Below are positions 44,667 through 54,305 of a DNA stretch of 64,000 bases, piece by piece. The position numbers and the translations under genes are program-made. Position 1 is the stretch's first letter. Every line of letters starts with the position of its first letter. Below the pieces are notes generated by a model. The model saw only the letters and a program-made list of their open reading frames with translations, was not told where the DNA came from and did no database searches. This DNA comes from Ligilactobacillus faecis (GTDB lineage: Bacteria > Bacillota > Bacilli > Lactobacillales > Lactobacillaceae). The DNA is taken from the NCBI RefSeq assembly GCF_029889745.1, contig NZ_CP123639.1, positions 1,717,501-1,781,500 on the forward strand, given 5' to 3'.

Positions 44667-45854
44667 ATGGAATTATCAAAAAGAGTGCAGGCAGTAGTCC
44701 CTTCAGCAACGTTAGCTCTCTCAACTAAAGCAAAACAGTTAAAAAAAGAAGGTCTTGATGTCGTCAATTTGACTGCTGGTGAACCTAATTTTCAAACGCC
44801 ACAACATATCAAAAAAGCAGCGATCAAAGCGATCGAAGAAGGGCGTTCTGATTTTTATACCCCAGCGTTAGGGATCACAGAATTGCGTCAAAAGATCGCT
44901 GAGTACACAAATGAACAATACGGGACTCACTATGGGATCAAAAATACAGCTGTTACTGTAGGGGGGAAATTCTCACTTTATGCGATCGCCCAAACGATCT
45001 TAGATCCAGGTGATGAAGTTTTGATCCCGTTACCTTATTGGGTCAGTTACAGCGAACAAGTTAAGTTAGCTGGAGGCAAAGCAGTTTTTGTCTTACCAAA
45101 AGAAGGGCATTTGAAGATCACCCCAGCTCAGCTCGAACAAGCAAGAACAGACAAAACTAAAGCCGTGATCATCAATTCACCGCAAAATCCTTCAGGTGTG
45201 ATCTATTCGCGTGCAGAATTAGAAGCACTTGGAAATTGGGCTGTGGAAAATAATATCTGGTTAATTGCTGATGACATGTATAATAAGTTAGTTTATAATG
45301 GAAACAGCTTTGTTTCTTTGGTCCAACTTTCAGATGCGATCAGAGAACAAACGATTTTGGTCAACGGTTTTTCCAAGACGTATTCGATGACAGGGTGGCG
45401 TGTTGGTTATACTTTAGCGCCTGAACCAGTGATCGCAAAACTCAAAGCTGTAGTCGGGCATGCGACAGGCAATCTAGCGGCTGTCAGTCAGTATGCAGCT
45501 TTAGAAGCGATCACAGGTGATCAAACTTGTGTCGAAGAGATGCGGGCTGAATACGAAGAGCGTTTAAATACTTTTTATCCGCTTATAAATGAGATCCCAG
45601 GCTTTTCGATGAAGGGTAAACCAGCAGGGGCTTTTTATCTTTTCCCAGATATTCGCGAAGCTTTAGAAAAAACAGGTTTTACTGATGCAGATCAATTTGC
45701 CCAAGCTTTACTAGGTGAAGCTTTTGTGGCAGTCGTACCAGGCGAAGCTTTTGGGATGCCAGGACATATTCGCTTGAGTTATGCAACTTCGATGCTAGAT
45801 CTGGAAAAGGCTGCCCGTCGGATCAAAAAATTCGTTGAGCAACATAGTAAATAA
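44667..45854 (+). CDS. aspB: Pyridoxal-phosphate aminotransferase, aspartate type (class I)
   Basis: A 395-aa fold type I aminotransferase. Seen: LTAGEPNFQTP, YTPALGITELRQKIA, INSPQNPSGVIYS, IADDMYNKLVY and the PLP lysine in NGFSKTYSMTGWRVGY (Lys near 236), with the substrate-carboxylate Arg in HIRLSYATS. It transfers amino groups between aspartate and 2-oxoglutarate or related acids, here supplying aspartate next to asparaginyl-tRNA synthetase. It is 17 bases upstream of asnS with a ribosome binding site in the gap (ttaggagg), so co-transcribed. Confidence 0.93.
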   Translation: MELSKRVQAVVPSATLALSTKAKQLKKEGLDVVNLTAGEPNFQTPQHIKKAAIKAIEEGRSDFYTPALGITELRQKIAEYTNEQYGTHYGIKNTAVTVGGKFSLYAIAQTILDPGDEVLIPLPYWVSYSEQVKLAGGKAVFVLPKEGHLKITPAQLEQARTDKTKAVIINSPQNPSGVIYSRAELEALGNWAVENNIWLIADDMYNKLVYNGNSFVSLVQLSDAIREQTILVNGFSKTYSMTGWRVGYTLAPEPVIAKLKAVVGHATGNLAAVSQYAALEAITGDQTCVEEMRAEYEERLNTFYPLINEIPGFSMKGKPAGAFYLFPDIREALEKTGFTDADQFAQALLGEAFVAVVPGEAFGMPGHIRLSYATSMLDLEKAARRIKKFVEQHSK

Positions 45855-45870
45855 TTTAGGAGGTTTTTAA

Positions 45871-47172
45871 GTGGAAACTATCAGCATTATCAACGCTAAA
45901 GATCATGTCGACCAAAAAGTAAAGATCGGAGTTTGGTTGACAAATAAGCGTTCGAGCGGTAAGATCGCTTTCTTACAATTACGCGACGGAACAGCTTATT
46001 TTCAAGGAGTCGTTGTTAAAAATAATGTTTCTGAAGAAGTCTTCAAACTAGCTAAAGAAGTCAGACAAGAAGCAAGTATGTATGTTATCGGTACGATCCA
46101 CGAAGATAAGCGGTCTCACTTTGGTTATGAGATCGAGATCGAAGATATTGAATTGGTAGGAGAAAGTGAAGACTACCCGATCACTCCTAAAGAACACGGG
46201 ACAGACTTTTTGATGGATAACCGGCACTTATGGTTGCGATCTAAACGCCAATTTGCGATCATGCAGATCCGTAATGAAATGATCCGTGCAACATATGAAT
46301 TTTTCAATAAGGAAGGTTTTATCAAGCTTGATTCCCCGATCTTAACGGGAAGTGCGCCAGAAGGGACGACAGAATTGTTCCACACTGAATATTTTGAAAA
46401 AGATGCTTATCTTTCTCAATCAGGTCAGCTTTATGCTGAAGCAGGGGCTATGGCATATGGCAAAGTCTTTACTTTTGGGCCAACTTTTAGAGCTGAAAAA
46501 TCTAAAACAAGACGCCATTTGATCGAGTTTTGGATGATCGAACCAGAAATGGCTTTTATGCACCAAGAAGAAAGCTTAGAGATCCAAGAACGTTATATCG
46601 CTTATTTAGTTGAAAAAGTTCTAGAAAACTGCGATTATGAATTAGATATTTTAGGACGCGATAAAGAGGTGCTCAAACGTTATACTGAGCTACCTTACCC
46701 ACGGATCTCTTATGATGAAGCGATCAAATTATTGCAAGACTCAGGCAAATTCCCAGACGTAAAATGGGGTGAAGACTTTGGTTCACCAGAAGAGACTTAT
46801 TTAGCTGAACATTTCAGTAAGCCAGTCTTTGTCTTGAACTATCCAAAAGCGATCAAACCATTTTACATGAAACCTCACCCAACACGTGAAGATCTGGTGA
46901 TCTGTGCTGACCTTTTAGCACCAGAAGGCTATGGTGAGATCATCGGCGGTTCAGAACGGGCGACAGATCCAGAATACTTAGCAGAACAGATCGAAAAAGC
47001 CGGTCTTAATAAAGCTGACTATGAATGGTATTTAGATCTTCGGCGTTACGGTAGTGTACCACACTCTGGTTTTGGTCTTGGATTAGAACGTGCAGTAACT
47101 TGGATCACGGGTGAAGATCATATTCGTGAGGCGATCCCATTCCCACGTTTATTGAATCGGATCTACCCATGA
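45871..47172 (+). CDS. asnS: Asparaginyl-tRNA synthetase
   Basis: A 433-aa class IIb synthetase. It has an N-terminal OB anticodon-binding domain (about 15-105, [20 protein letters not shown]), motif 2 [20 protein letters not shown], and motif 3 [39 protein letters not shown] separates it from AspRS. The GTG/ATG context shows ggaggtttttaagtg, so translation starts at GTG. It is the last gene before a strong terminator. Confidence 0.95.
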   Translation: METISIINAKDHVDQKVKIGVWLTNKRSSGKIAFLQLRDGTAYFQGVVVKNNVSEEVFKLAKEVRQEASMYVIGTIHEDKRSHFGYEIEIEDIELVGESEDYPITPKEHGTDFLMDNRHLWLRSKRQFAIMQIRNEMIRATYEFFNKEGFIKLDSPILTGSAPEGTTELFHTEYFEKDAYLSQSGQLYAEAGAMAYGKVFTFGPTFRAEKSKTRRHLIEFWMIEPEMAFMHQEESLEIQERYIAYLVEKVLENCDYELDILGRDKEVLKRYTELPYPRISYDEAIKLLQDSGKFPDVKWGEDFGSPEETYLAEHFSKPVFVLNYPKAIKPFYMKPHPTREDLVICADLLAPEGYGEIIGGSERATDPEYLAEQIEKAGLNKADYEWYLDLRRYGSVPHSGFGLGLERAVTWITGEDHIREAIPFPRLLNRIYP

Positions 47173-47178
47173 TCGCTC

Positions 47179-47221
47179 AAAAAAAGCGGGACATGACATT
47201 TGTTATGTCCTGCTTTTTTGC
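47179..47221 (+). terminator. Terminator after asnS
   Basis: aaaaaagcgggacatgaca pairs with ttatgtcctgctttttt across a short loop; long stem with T tract. Confidence 0.88.
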
Positions 47222-47236
47222 CACTGAAAGGGAAAA

Positions 47237-47944
47237 ATGATGGATGAAATATTGATGAGATATTTAGATGCTGGACAGGTGGTCGTGTCCAATCTATTAT
47301 TACACAACTACCGCGATCTCGGTTTAGATGAGAGCGAATTTATTTTGATCTTACAGCTTTTAAGTCGCGACCAACAAGGAAAGACAGTCGACTTAAATGA
47401 GATCTCACAAGCGATGCATTTACAAGACAGCCAACTAGGTGAGGTCTTGCGCGGACTTTTAGAAAAGAAGATCTTACGTTTAGTGACAAAAACAGATGCT
47501 GCTGGGAAAAAATATGATAAGTATGACTTATCTCTTTTATATGCGAAGTTATTTAAATTCCAAAATGAGTTGCAAGAGAAACAAGTTGCAAAACAGACGC
47601 AAGCAGATGCTAAAAGTGTCTACCAAGGGATCGAAGTCGAATTTGGACGACCGCTTTCGCCAATGGAGCTTCAGACGATCGATCTTTGGTTAAATACGGA
47701 AAAATATCCACCCGAGTTGATCTTGCTCGCACTCAAAGAAGCAGTCTTGAACCAAGTTTATAATTTGAAATATATCGATCGGATCTTACTTAGCTGGGAA
47801 AAGCAAAATATCAAAACGAGTGCAGATGTCTTGCGTAATCAACAAAAAAGGCGTCATGCTTTTGAAAATACAGAAAGACCTAAGGAACGCGGAAATAGAG
47901 CTAAGCCAAGTATTCCAATGTATGATTGGTCAAAAGATGATTAA
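47237..47944 (+). CDS. dnaD: DnaD-family replication initiation protein
   Basis: A 235-aa protein with the two DnaD domains: an N-terminal winged helix (about 10-95, ISQAMHLQDSQLGEVLRGLLEKK) and the C-terminal DnaB/DnaD-like domain (about 125-200) ending YNLKYIDRILLSWEKQN, the YxxxIxxxW motif. DnaD helps load the replicative helicase at the origin and at restart forks. The start lies 9 bases after gaaaggg; a second Met follows at once. It is 26 bases before nth in the usual Bacilli order. Confidence 0.9.
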   Translation: MMDEILMRYLDAGQVVVSNLLLHNYRDLGLDESEFILILQLLSRDQQGKTVDLNEISQAMHLQDSQLGEVLRGLLEKKILRLVTKTDAAGKKYDKYDLSLLYAKLFKFQNELQEKQVAKQTQADAKSVYQGIEVEFGRPLSPMELQTIDLWLNTEKYPPELILLALKEAVLNQVYNLKYIDRILLSWEKQNIKTSADVLRNQQKRRHAFENTERPKERGNRAKPSIPMYDWSKDD

Positions 47945-47970
47945 GATCAAGCGTTGAAAGGAATAAGAAA

Positions 47971-48615
47971 ATGTTGAATAGTGAAGAAACAGTCAAAGCA
48001 TTGAATGTGATGGGAGAAGTTTTTCCAAATGCAACGACCTCTTTGACAAAGACCGATCCTTTTCATTTTATGTTGTCAGTTATCTTAAGTGCCCAAGCGA
48101 CTGATAAAGCCGTTAATTTAGTGACGCCAGCGTTATTTGAACGTTATAAGACGCCAGTTGACTTGGCAAATGCGAGTCTGCCAGAAGTTGAGAGTTACAT
48201 CAAAACACTAGGACTTTACCGGAATAAAGCCCGTTTTCTAGTCAAATGTTCCCAAGAATTATTAGAACGTTTCAATGGTGTCGTACCGAAAACGCGTAAA
48301 GAATTGATGAGTTTGACTGGTGTCGGGCGTAAAACGGCCGATGTCGTTTTAGCTGAATGTTTTGGGATCCCAGCTTTTGCAGTTGATACACATGTGAGTC
48401 GGGTAGCGAAACGTTTGGCGATCGTGCCACCTGAAAGCGACGTTTTGACGATCGAGAAGATCTTGATGCAAAAAGTTCCTAAAGATCTATGGATCAAAGG
48501 TCATCATCGTATGATCTTTTGGGGACGTTATCAATGTATGGCCCGTAATCCTAAATGTGAAACTTGTCCTTTACTGGATATTTGTCAAGAGGGGCAGATT
48601 CGGGTGATGCGGTAA
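47971..48615 (+). CDS. nth: Endonuclease III (DNA glycosylase/AP lyase)
   Basis: A 214-aa HhH-GPD enzyme: LSVILSAQATDKAVN, helix-hairpin-helix SLTGVGRKTADVVLAE with the catalytic Lys, catalytic Asp in AVDTHVSRVAKRL, and a complete 4Fe-4S cluster motif C-x6-C-x2-C-x5-C near the C-terminus (CMARNPKCETCPLLDIC). It removes oxidised pyrimidines. The ATG follows gaaagga. Core gene, paired with dnaD. Confidence 0.95.
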   Translation: MLNSEETVKALNVMGEVFPNATTSLTKTDPFHFMLSVILSAQATDKAVNLVTPALFERYKTPVDLANASLPEVESYIKTLGLYRNKARFLVKCSQELLERFNGVVPKTRKELMSLTGVGRKTADVVLAECFGIPAFAVDTHVSRVAKRLAIVPPESDVLTIEKILMQKVPKDLWIKGHHRMIFWGRYQCMARNPKCETCPLLDICQEGQIRVMR

Positions 48616-48741
48616 AAAACGAACAAAATATTTCATATGGTTAGAAAATAAACAAAAATACAAACAAAGTAATGAACTTTTAGTTGATCTATGATAAATT
48701 AATAGATGGCATAAAAATTATGAAGTGAGTTGAGAATTATT

Positions 48742-50019
48742 ATGAAGAAACTAAAGGTCTATCGCCTGTCTTTAGGGTGGCAGATCATTATTGGTCTTTT
48801 ATTAGGGATCGGTTTAGGTGTTGTTTTTACAGAAAATAAGAAATTTATTGCCTTTGCAAATGGTTTAGGCTCAACATTTATCAACATGATCTCGATGATC
48901 GTTTTACCGATCGTCTTTGCAAGCTTAGTTGTTGGGATCGCTAATATGGGTGATATCAAGAAACTAGGACGGATCGGCTTGAAAACATTGATCTATTTTG
49001 AAGTCCTTTCAACGATCGCCTTTATTACAGGCATGTTAGTTTCAAACTTTGCTAAGCTTGGGTATATGCTTGATCTAAGTAAGTTATCACAAGTTGATAT
49101 TTCGACTTACGTCAAGACAGCTAAGCAAGCTTCGCATAGCGGGTTAGGTTCGATCTTGATGTCGATCGTTCCATCAAATTTCTTTGATGCATTGGCAACA
49201 GGACAAATGCTACCTGTGATCTTTTTCTCCTGTCTCTTTGGTCTAGGGATCGCAGCGATCGGAGAAAAAGGTAAGATCTTGTTACAGTTCTTCCAAGCTG
49301 TAGCTGAAGTCATGTTCAAGATAACTGGTTGGATCATGCATTTTGCTCCATTTGGGGTCGCAGGGTTGATCGGGGCCACTGTTGCTCAGTTAGGGCTAGA
49401 ATCTTTACGACCATTAGGTTTATTTATTTTGATGTCTTATATCACGATGATCTTCTTTATCTTAGTTGTTTTAGGGATCACTTCACGTCTCTTTGGCTTT
49501 AGGATCATGGATCAATTACGCGTCGTTAAAGATGAATTAGTGCTAGCTTTCACAACGGCAAGTTCAGAAGTTACTTTGCCTCGTTTGATGGAAAAAACGC
49601 AAAAACTAGGGGTCGATCAAGCGATCAGTTCGTTTGTGATCCCAACAGGATATACGTTTAATTTAGACGGTTCGGCGATCTATCAATCATTAGCAGCGAT
49701 CTTTTTAGTGCAAGCTTACCATATCAATTTATCTTTCTCACAGCAAGTAACGTTATTACTAGTATTGATGGTCACTTCAAAAGGAATGGCAGGGGTCCCA
49801 GGGGCGTCTTTTGTCGTCTTATTAGCTACGATCTCAACGGTCGGAGTTCCTGTCTCAGGACTGGCTTTGATCGCTGGTATCGATCGGTTAGTCGATATGG
49901 GCCGGACTGTTGTCAATGTTGCTGGTAATGTTACAGCTACATTGATCATAGGTAAGTCAGAAAAAGAATTTGATCAAGCAAAACATGATCGTTATGTCGC
50001 AACTTTTTATAAAAAGTAG
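48742..50019 (+). CDS. Sodium/proton-dicarboxylate (glutamate/aspartate) symporter, DAACS family
   Basis: A 425-aa membrane transporter of the GltP/GltT type. It has eight membrane helices plus two hairpin loops; the signature segments include FTTASSEVTLPRLMEK (HP1 serine-rich), FVIPTGYTFNLDGSAIYQS, MVTSKGMAGVPGASFVVLLATI (HP2) and the helix 8 Asp/Asn-containing DRLVDMGRTVVNVAGNVTAT. These identify an acidic amino acid or dicarboxylate carrier. The ATG at 48742 is preferred over a TTG four codons earlier. Downstream comes an IS1182-like element. Confidence 0.9.
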   Translation: MKKLKVYRLSLGWQIIIGLLLGIGLGVVFTENKKFIAFANGLGSTFINMISMIVLPIVFASLVVGIANMGDIKKLGRIGLKTLIYFEVLSTIAFITGMLVSNFAKLGYMLDLSKLSQVDISTYVKTAKQASHSGLGSILMSIVPSNFFDALATGQMLPVIFFSCLFGLGIAAIGEKGKILLQFFQAVAEVMFKITGWIMHFAPFGVAGLIGATVAQLGLESLRPLGLFILMSYITMIFFILVVLGITSRLFGFRIMDQLRVVKDELVLAFTTASSEVTLPRLMEKTQKLGVDQAISSFVIPTGYTFNLDGSAIYQSLAAIFLVQAYHINLSFSQQVTLLLVLMVTSKGMAGVPGASFVVLLATISTVGVPVSGLALIAGIDRLVDMGRTVVNVAGNVTATLIIGKSEKEFDQAKHDRYVATFYKK

Positions 50020-50026
50020 ATGAACT

Positions 50027-51867
50027 AAAAAACGGGGCTGGGAAAAAACTACTAGCCTGAACTAAAAATACCTGATCAAATCTCGTTTTTGAGAAATTTG
50101 ATCAGGTATTTTTCTTTTATGCTTGTTTTCGGATCGTTTTTTCAAAAATCCTCCCCCTATTTCTTTGAATAGGTGCCATAATTTTGATATATTGATCGTC
50201 AAAAGTATCAGTCCGATCTCATTTCGAACTGCTTTCTCTCCTCTAACATGTACTCGGCGTACGCCAAAATTACCCTTCATATCTCCGAAAATGGTTTCAA
50301 CATCTGTACGTCTTCTCGCGTAGATCTTTGAACCCTTTTCACTTGAAAGGTCTTCTGTGGCACTATTTTTAAAAAATTCCCAGTTATAATTTATGGCTTT
50401 AGTTCGCTGATAGCCTTTAGGCGTCTTAGCTAAGTTTTCAAGTTCTTTAGTAGCCTGGAAAATATCAGCTACATAAACTTTAAAGTTTCTTTTGAATCCA
50501 TATTTGTCCACACTTGAACTGTATCTTTGAAACTTAAATACTACACCGTCAGGATCTATATAATAATCATCTTCTGCATGATATGTCCAATTTTTGATAT
50601 TGCGTGGATCTTTTTTGTATTTACGACTCTGTTCTTTTTGATACATTGGATAGGGCATCAATGGGATCTTTTCAAACATATCAGTAACAGCCTGATAGTT
50701 AGCTTCATTCCCATATCCAGCGTCCGCCACTATATATTTGAATAGTTCTAAGTTAGTAAAAGATTTTAAAAATGGCACTAATGTCCGTGTGTCCGTTGGG
50801 TTAGGAAATATATCATAATGTAGGACAAAGCGACCGCTAGTCGCGATCTGTAAATTGTAAGCAGGCTTTAGTTGCCCATTTTTCATATGATCTTCCTTTA
50901 AACGCATAAAAGTAGCGTCATTATCTGTTTTTGAGAAGCTATTTCGTCCCTGAAAGATCTTCCTATTACGTTCGTATCTTTCTTTTCTTGGCAGAAGATC
51001 AGTTTGGAGTTTGCGTTTGATGCTTTTTAGTCTTCGACGAGCTCGCTTATTTTTTGAACCACCTTTTATGACTTTAGGTTCAGTAGCGATATCTTCTTCA
51101 ATCGCATCTAATTTAAGATCGGTCCCCTTAATAAGCTCCTTTATCGCATCACTGGACCCCAGCATATCTTTTGAAATAGCGATATCAACTTGGTGTTGGA
51201 TCAGCTCGTCATAGGTCTTAGCTACTCTTTCATCAAGCGACTTTTCAAACTTATCAGAAGCATTTTTCCAGGTAAAACTATAGCGATTAGCATCAGCTTC
51301 TAATTTAGTACCATCAATAAATAAAGCTTCATCGGCATCTAACATACCATTTTTAGATAGAAGCAAAGTAAACAGCACAAAGGTTTTTTCGATGATCTTT
51401 TTAGCATGATCACTTGACCGAAAGTTATTGATAGTCTTATAACTAACAGAAGTATTTCCACTTAACCACATCATTGGAAGATAGTATTGATTCAATTTAG
51501 CGATCTTTCTACCAGAAAAGACGGATTCAAGATAAGCAAATAAAGTCATTTTTAAAAGCATAGCTGGATGAAAAGCTGGACGACCGGTATGTGAAGTGTC
51601 CTCTAAAAGAATATCTTGGGGGATCGAATCAACAAAGCGACTGATCAAAACAGCAATATGATCATCAGGTAATTTCATTGAATAAGTGATATCTAATTCC
51701 AGCTCAGATGTGTTATAATTTTTATACATGGTAGGTCTCTCCTTTATTGGTTTTGGTCAACTTAATATTAGCAAGAGATCGATCATATGAAAAGGCTCAC
51801 GTTGAAAAAAATTCGACGTGAGCCTCTTTCTTTATTAGAACTGAGTTTTTTCCCAGCCCCGTTTTTT
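50027..51867 (-). mobile_element. IS1182-like insertion sequence
   Basis: One 555-aa transposase gene flanked by a perfect 24-bp inverted repeat (50027-50050 and 51844-51867), whose core ggggctgggaaaaa resembles ends of IS1182-family elements. The repeat also has A6 and T6 edges, so it may partly be the arms of a host terminator in whose loop the element sits. It lies between the convergent symporter and pbp1A genes, and its right end is 1 base from the pbp1A stop codon. A target duplication is not evident. Confidence 0.75.
50062..51729 (-). CDS. IS1182-family transposase (DDE)
   Basis: A 555-aa intact transposase. Seen: GRPAFHPAMLLKMTLFAYLESVFSGR at the N-terminus, ALFIDGTKLEADANRYSF (first Asp), IVADAGYGNEANY (second Asp) and RRTDVETIFGDMKGNFGVRR (Glu), the DDE arrangement of the IS1182/IS1478 group. 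It starts at ATG 51729 after ggagagacc. Its product cuts and joins the ends of the surrounding element. Confidence 0.9.
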   Translation of the reverse strand: MYKNYNTSELELDITYSMKLPDDHIAVLISRFVDSIPQDILLEDTSHTGRPAFHPAMLLKMTLFAYLESVFSGRKIAKLNQYYLPMMWLSGNTSVSYKTINNFRSSDHAKKIIEKTFVLFTLLLSKNGMLDADEALFIDGTKLEADANRYSFTWKNASDKFEKSLDERVAKTYDELIQHQVDIAISKDMLGSSDAIKELIKGTDLKLDAIEEDIATEPKVIKGGSKNKRARRRLKSIKRKLQTDLLPRKERYERNRKIFQGRNSFSKTDNDATFMRLKEDHMKNGQLKPAYNLQIATSGRFVLHYDIFPNPTDTRTLVPFLKSFTNLELFKYIVADAGYGNEANYQAVTDMFEKIPLMPYPMYQKEQSRKYKKDPRNIKNWTYHAEDDYYIDPDGVVFKFQRYSSSVDKYGFKRNFKVYVADIFQATKELENLAKTPKGYQRTKAINYNWEFFKNSATEDLSSEKGSKIYARRRTDVETIFGDMKGNFGVRRVHVRGEKAVRNEIGLILLTINISKLWHLFKEIGGGFLKKRSENKHKRKIPDQISQKRDLIRYF

Positions 51868-51868
51868 G

Positions 51869-54238
51869 TTATGGATTGGCTGGTGGAGTTTGATTTTGCG
51901 GTTGCTCATTGCCACCGTTATTTTGGTTTTGAGCTGATTGATTCGACTGTGCACTAGAACTCGAGGACGGTTCCACTGAACTAGTCGAGCTAGCCGAACT
52001 TGATTCATTTGAACTTTGCGAAGAAGTCGACGATTGATTTTCACTTTCGTTTGAAGTAGAACTTGAGGAGGTCTCAGACGAGCGCGTAGAACTTTCGCTT
52101 GTGGATGAAGAAGTTTGACTTGTCTCAGAACTTGAAGCAGAGCTTGTCGAAGATCTTGAAGTAGAACTTGCTTTATCGACTAAGGAAGAACTTGGCGCTG
52201 CTGAACCAGCAAGATAAAGTTCACGAACTCCATTGATATAACGCGTATAGACATTACTTGGACGCTTCCAATCGGTATTTGATCTACCTTGGGAAACATA
52301 AGTCATAATGTCTTTATAAAGTAGAGAGGCTAAAGCGATCGAATTACTGTCGAGGTAATTTCCAGCTTCGTATTGATGGTCATAACCGACCCAGACTGAG
52401 ATCGAATAGTTTTTAGTGTAACCATTGAACCAAGAATCCATGGCAGCGTTTGAAGGAAACTTATCTGCGATATCAGATGGATAAGCGTTCGTCCCAGTTT
52501 TACCAGCTTGGTAAAGACCGGCGATATTTGCCTTTGTTCCTGTTCCTTCAGGAGAGGTAAGCACGCCTTTTAGCATATCAGTGATCATGTAAGCTGTCGA
52601 AGACTGCATAACTTGTTTGCCAGTACTTGAAAATTCTTTTCGTTCACCATCACCAGTGACGATCTCCTTGATATATTGTGGTTCGTAATATGTCCCACCG
52701 TTGGCAAAGGAAGCGTAGGCTGCGGCATTTTGTAGGGTTGATGATGGTAAGCCGATCCCATTTTGATATTCAAGCGTCTTTTTATAATCAAAGCCCATTT
52801 TTGAAATGAAGTTTTGAGCCTTAGTGATCCCGACCGCTGAAAGAGCTCGGATCGCAGGAACATTTCGTGATTCGACCAATGCTTGGCGCATCGTCATGTT
52901 GCCTTTATATTGATGATCGAAGTCGTATAATTGGATATTTGTGCCTGGATAGACATAACTAGTATCTTTCAACATGTGATACGTAGCCCAATCTAGATAT
53001 TCGATCGCAGGAGCATAGTCGAGTAACGGTTTAGCTGTCGAACCATTTGTACGATCAGTTTGGACAGCCCGGTTCAGACCAAAAGTAACATCGCCTGTTT
53101 TGCGTCCTCCCAGCATGGCGACCACGTTTCCGTTGTTGGGATCGATCACTGTTGTTGCGACTTGAAGTTGGTCGTCTGGGAAGTTGAGATATTCATCGGT
53201 ATTTGCGATCTCGTAAAGGCGTTTTTGAACAGACATATCTAAGTTTGTGTAGATCTGTAAGCTATCTTTATATGGATCGTACCCTTTTTGACGTGCTTCT
53301 TGGATAACTTGTTTGATATACGGATCAGCGATCTTTTCAGTCGTAGTTGCTGTTTTCGTTGAAGATTTTTCAACTAGACCAGTTGTGACATTTTCGTTTT
53401 TAGCTTCATTTGCTTGAGTTTGACTGATCTTTTTATTAGCGACCATAGCATCTAAGACTTCGTTGCGTCGTTTTGTTGCAAGCTCAGGACTTGAATACGG
53501 ATTATAAGATGAAGGTGCATTTGGGATCCCAGCGATCAAAGCTGTTTGAGCAAGATCGAGCTGATCAAGGGTCTTGCCAAAGTAATATTTAGCAGCTGTT
53601 TGCATCCCGTAGCAACCATCGCCCATAAAGACTTTATTGACATAAAATGTCAAGATCTGATCTTTGCTATATTGGCGATCGAGTTGTAAGGCTAGCCAAG
53701 CTTCTTGAGCTTTTCTTTTGAGAGTTTGATCAGAACGTTTAGTCGAGAAATAAGAAAGTTTGATCAACTGTTGGTCAAGCGTACTACCACCTTGAAGCCC
53801 CGCTGAAGAGCTTGAAGCATTTGACATGGCTGCTGCAACGATCCGCCACGGGTCGACACCATGATGTTGATAGAAACGACGGTCTTCGATCGAAACGACT
53901 GCATCTTTGAGTTGAGTCGGGATATTTTTTTCTGAGACATAAGTACGGTTCTCAGTTCCTAATGACATCAATTTTTTACCATTTGAGTCATAAATGACAG
54001 TCGAACCAGCACTTTCAAGCTGTTGTTCACTGAGCTTAGGTGCACTCCGCGCATAAGCAAAGAAAGTTAAGGCGCCGACTGTTATCGCTAAAACAAGAGC
54101 GGCGATCAAGGATAAAAGGATCTTTGACCACAGTGATCGTTTGCTTTTAGAAGATGATTGACTTTGTTTATTGCGTTTTAAACGACCATTTTTCTTCGGA
54201 CCGTTTGTCCGTGAGTATTTAGGATTATTATTATCCAT
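51869..54238 (-). CDS. pbp1A: Class A penicillin-binding protein (PBP1A)
   Basis: A 789-aa bifunctional peptidoglycan synthase. It has a basic cytoplasmic tail (1-35), one transmembrane helix (about 38-62), a GT51 glycosyltransferase domain (EDRRFYQHHGVDPW near 115; GGSTLDQQLIKLSYF) and a transpeptidase domain with STAKPLLDYAP (Ser near 401), SRN (near 458) and KTGTNAYP (near 580). The last roughly 110 residues are a Ser/Thr/Asn/Gln-rich low-complexity tail, probably extended outside. It follows recU with a 67-base gap that contains a hairpin between a good ribosome binding site and the start codon. Confidence 0.93.
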   Translation of the reverse strand: MDNNNPKYSRTNGPKKNGRLKRNKQSQSSSKSKRSLWSKILLSLIAALVLAITVGALTFFAYARSAPKLSEQQLESAGSTVIYDSNGKKLMSLGTENRTYVSEKNIPTQLKDAVVSIEDRRFYQHHGVDPWRIVAAAMSNASSSSAGLQGGSTLDQQLIKLSYFSTKRSDQTLKRKAQEAWLALQLDRQYSKDQILTFYVNKVFMGDGCYGMQTAAKYYFGKTLDQLDLAQTALIAGIPNAPSSYNPYSSPELATKRRNEVLDAMVANKKISQTQANEAKNENVTTGLVEKSSTKTATTTEKIADPYIKQVIQEARQKGYDPYKDSLQIYTNLDMSVQKRLYEIANTDEYLNFPDDQLQVATTVIDPNNGNVVAMLGGRKTGDVTFGLNRAVQTDRTNGSTAKPLLDYAPAIEYLDWATYHMLKDTSYVYPGTNIQLYDFDHQYKGNMTMRQALVESRNVPAIRALSAVGITKAQNFISKMGFDYKKTLEYQNGIGLPSSTLQNAAAYASFANGGTYYEPQYIKEIVTGDGERKEFSSTGKQVMQSSTAYMITDMLKGVLTSPEGTGTKANIAGLYQAGKTGTNAYPSDIADKFPSNAAMDSWFNGYTKNYSISVWVGYDHQYEAGNYLDSNSIALASLLYKDIMTYVSQGRSNTDWKRPSNVYTRYINGVRELYLAGSAAPSSSLVDKASSTSRSSTSSASSSETSQTSSSTSESSTRSSETSSSSTSNESENQSSTSSQSSNESSSASSTSSVEPSSSSSAQSNQSAQNQNNGGNEQPQNQTPPANP

Positions 54239-54248
54239 AAGATTACTG

Positions 54249-54280
54249 CTATGTCTTTACAAAAGACATAGTTTTCCTTT
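54249..54280 (-). promoter_or_regulatory. Leader hairpin and mini-ORF upstream of pbp1A
   Basis: In the minus-strand leader aaagga (54280-54275) is followed by a perfect 9-bp hairpin (ctatgtctt/aagacatag, 54271-54263 with 54257-54249), then 10 bases to the pbp1A ATG. A six-codon reading frame (MSFVKT, stop) begins at the ATG inside the hairpin at normal distance from the site. The hairpin could bring the distant ribosome binding site near the true start, or the mini-ORF could modulate translation. Confidence 0.45.
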
Positions 54281-54305
54281 CATAAGATTTTTGGAGTTTG
54301 ACTTT

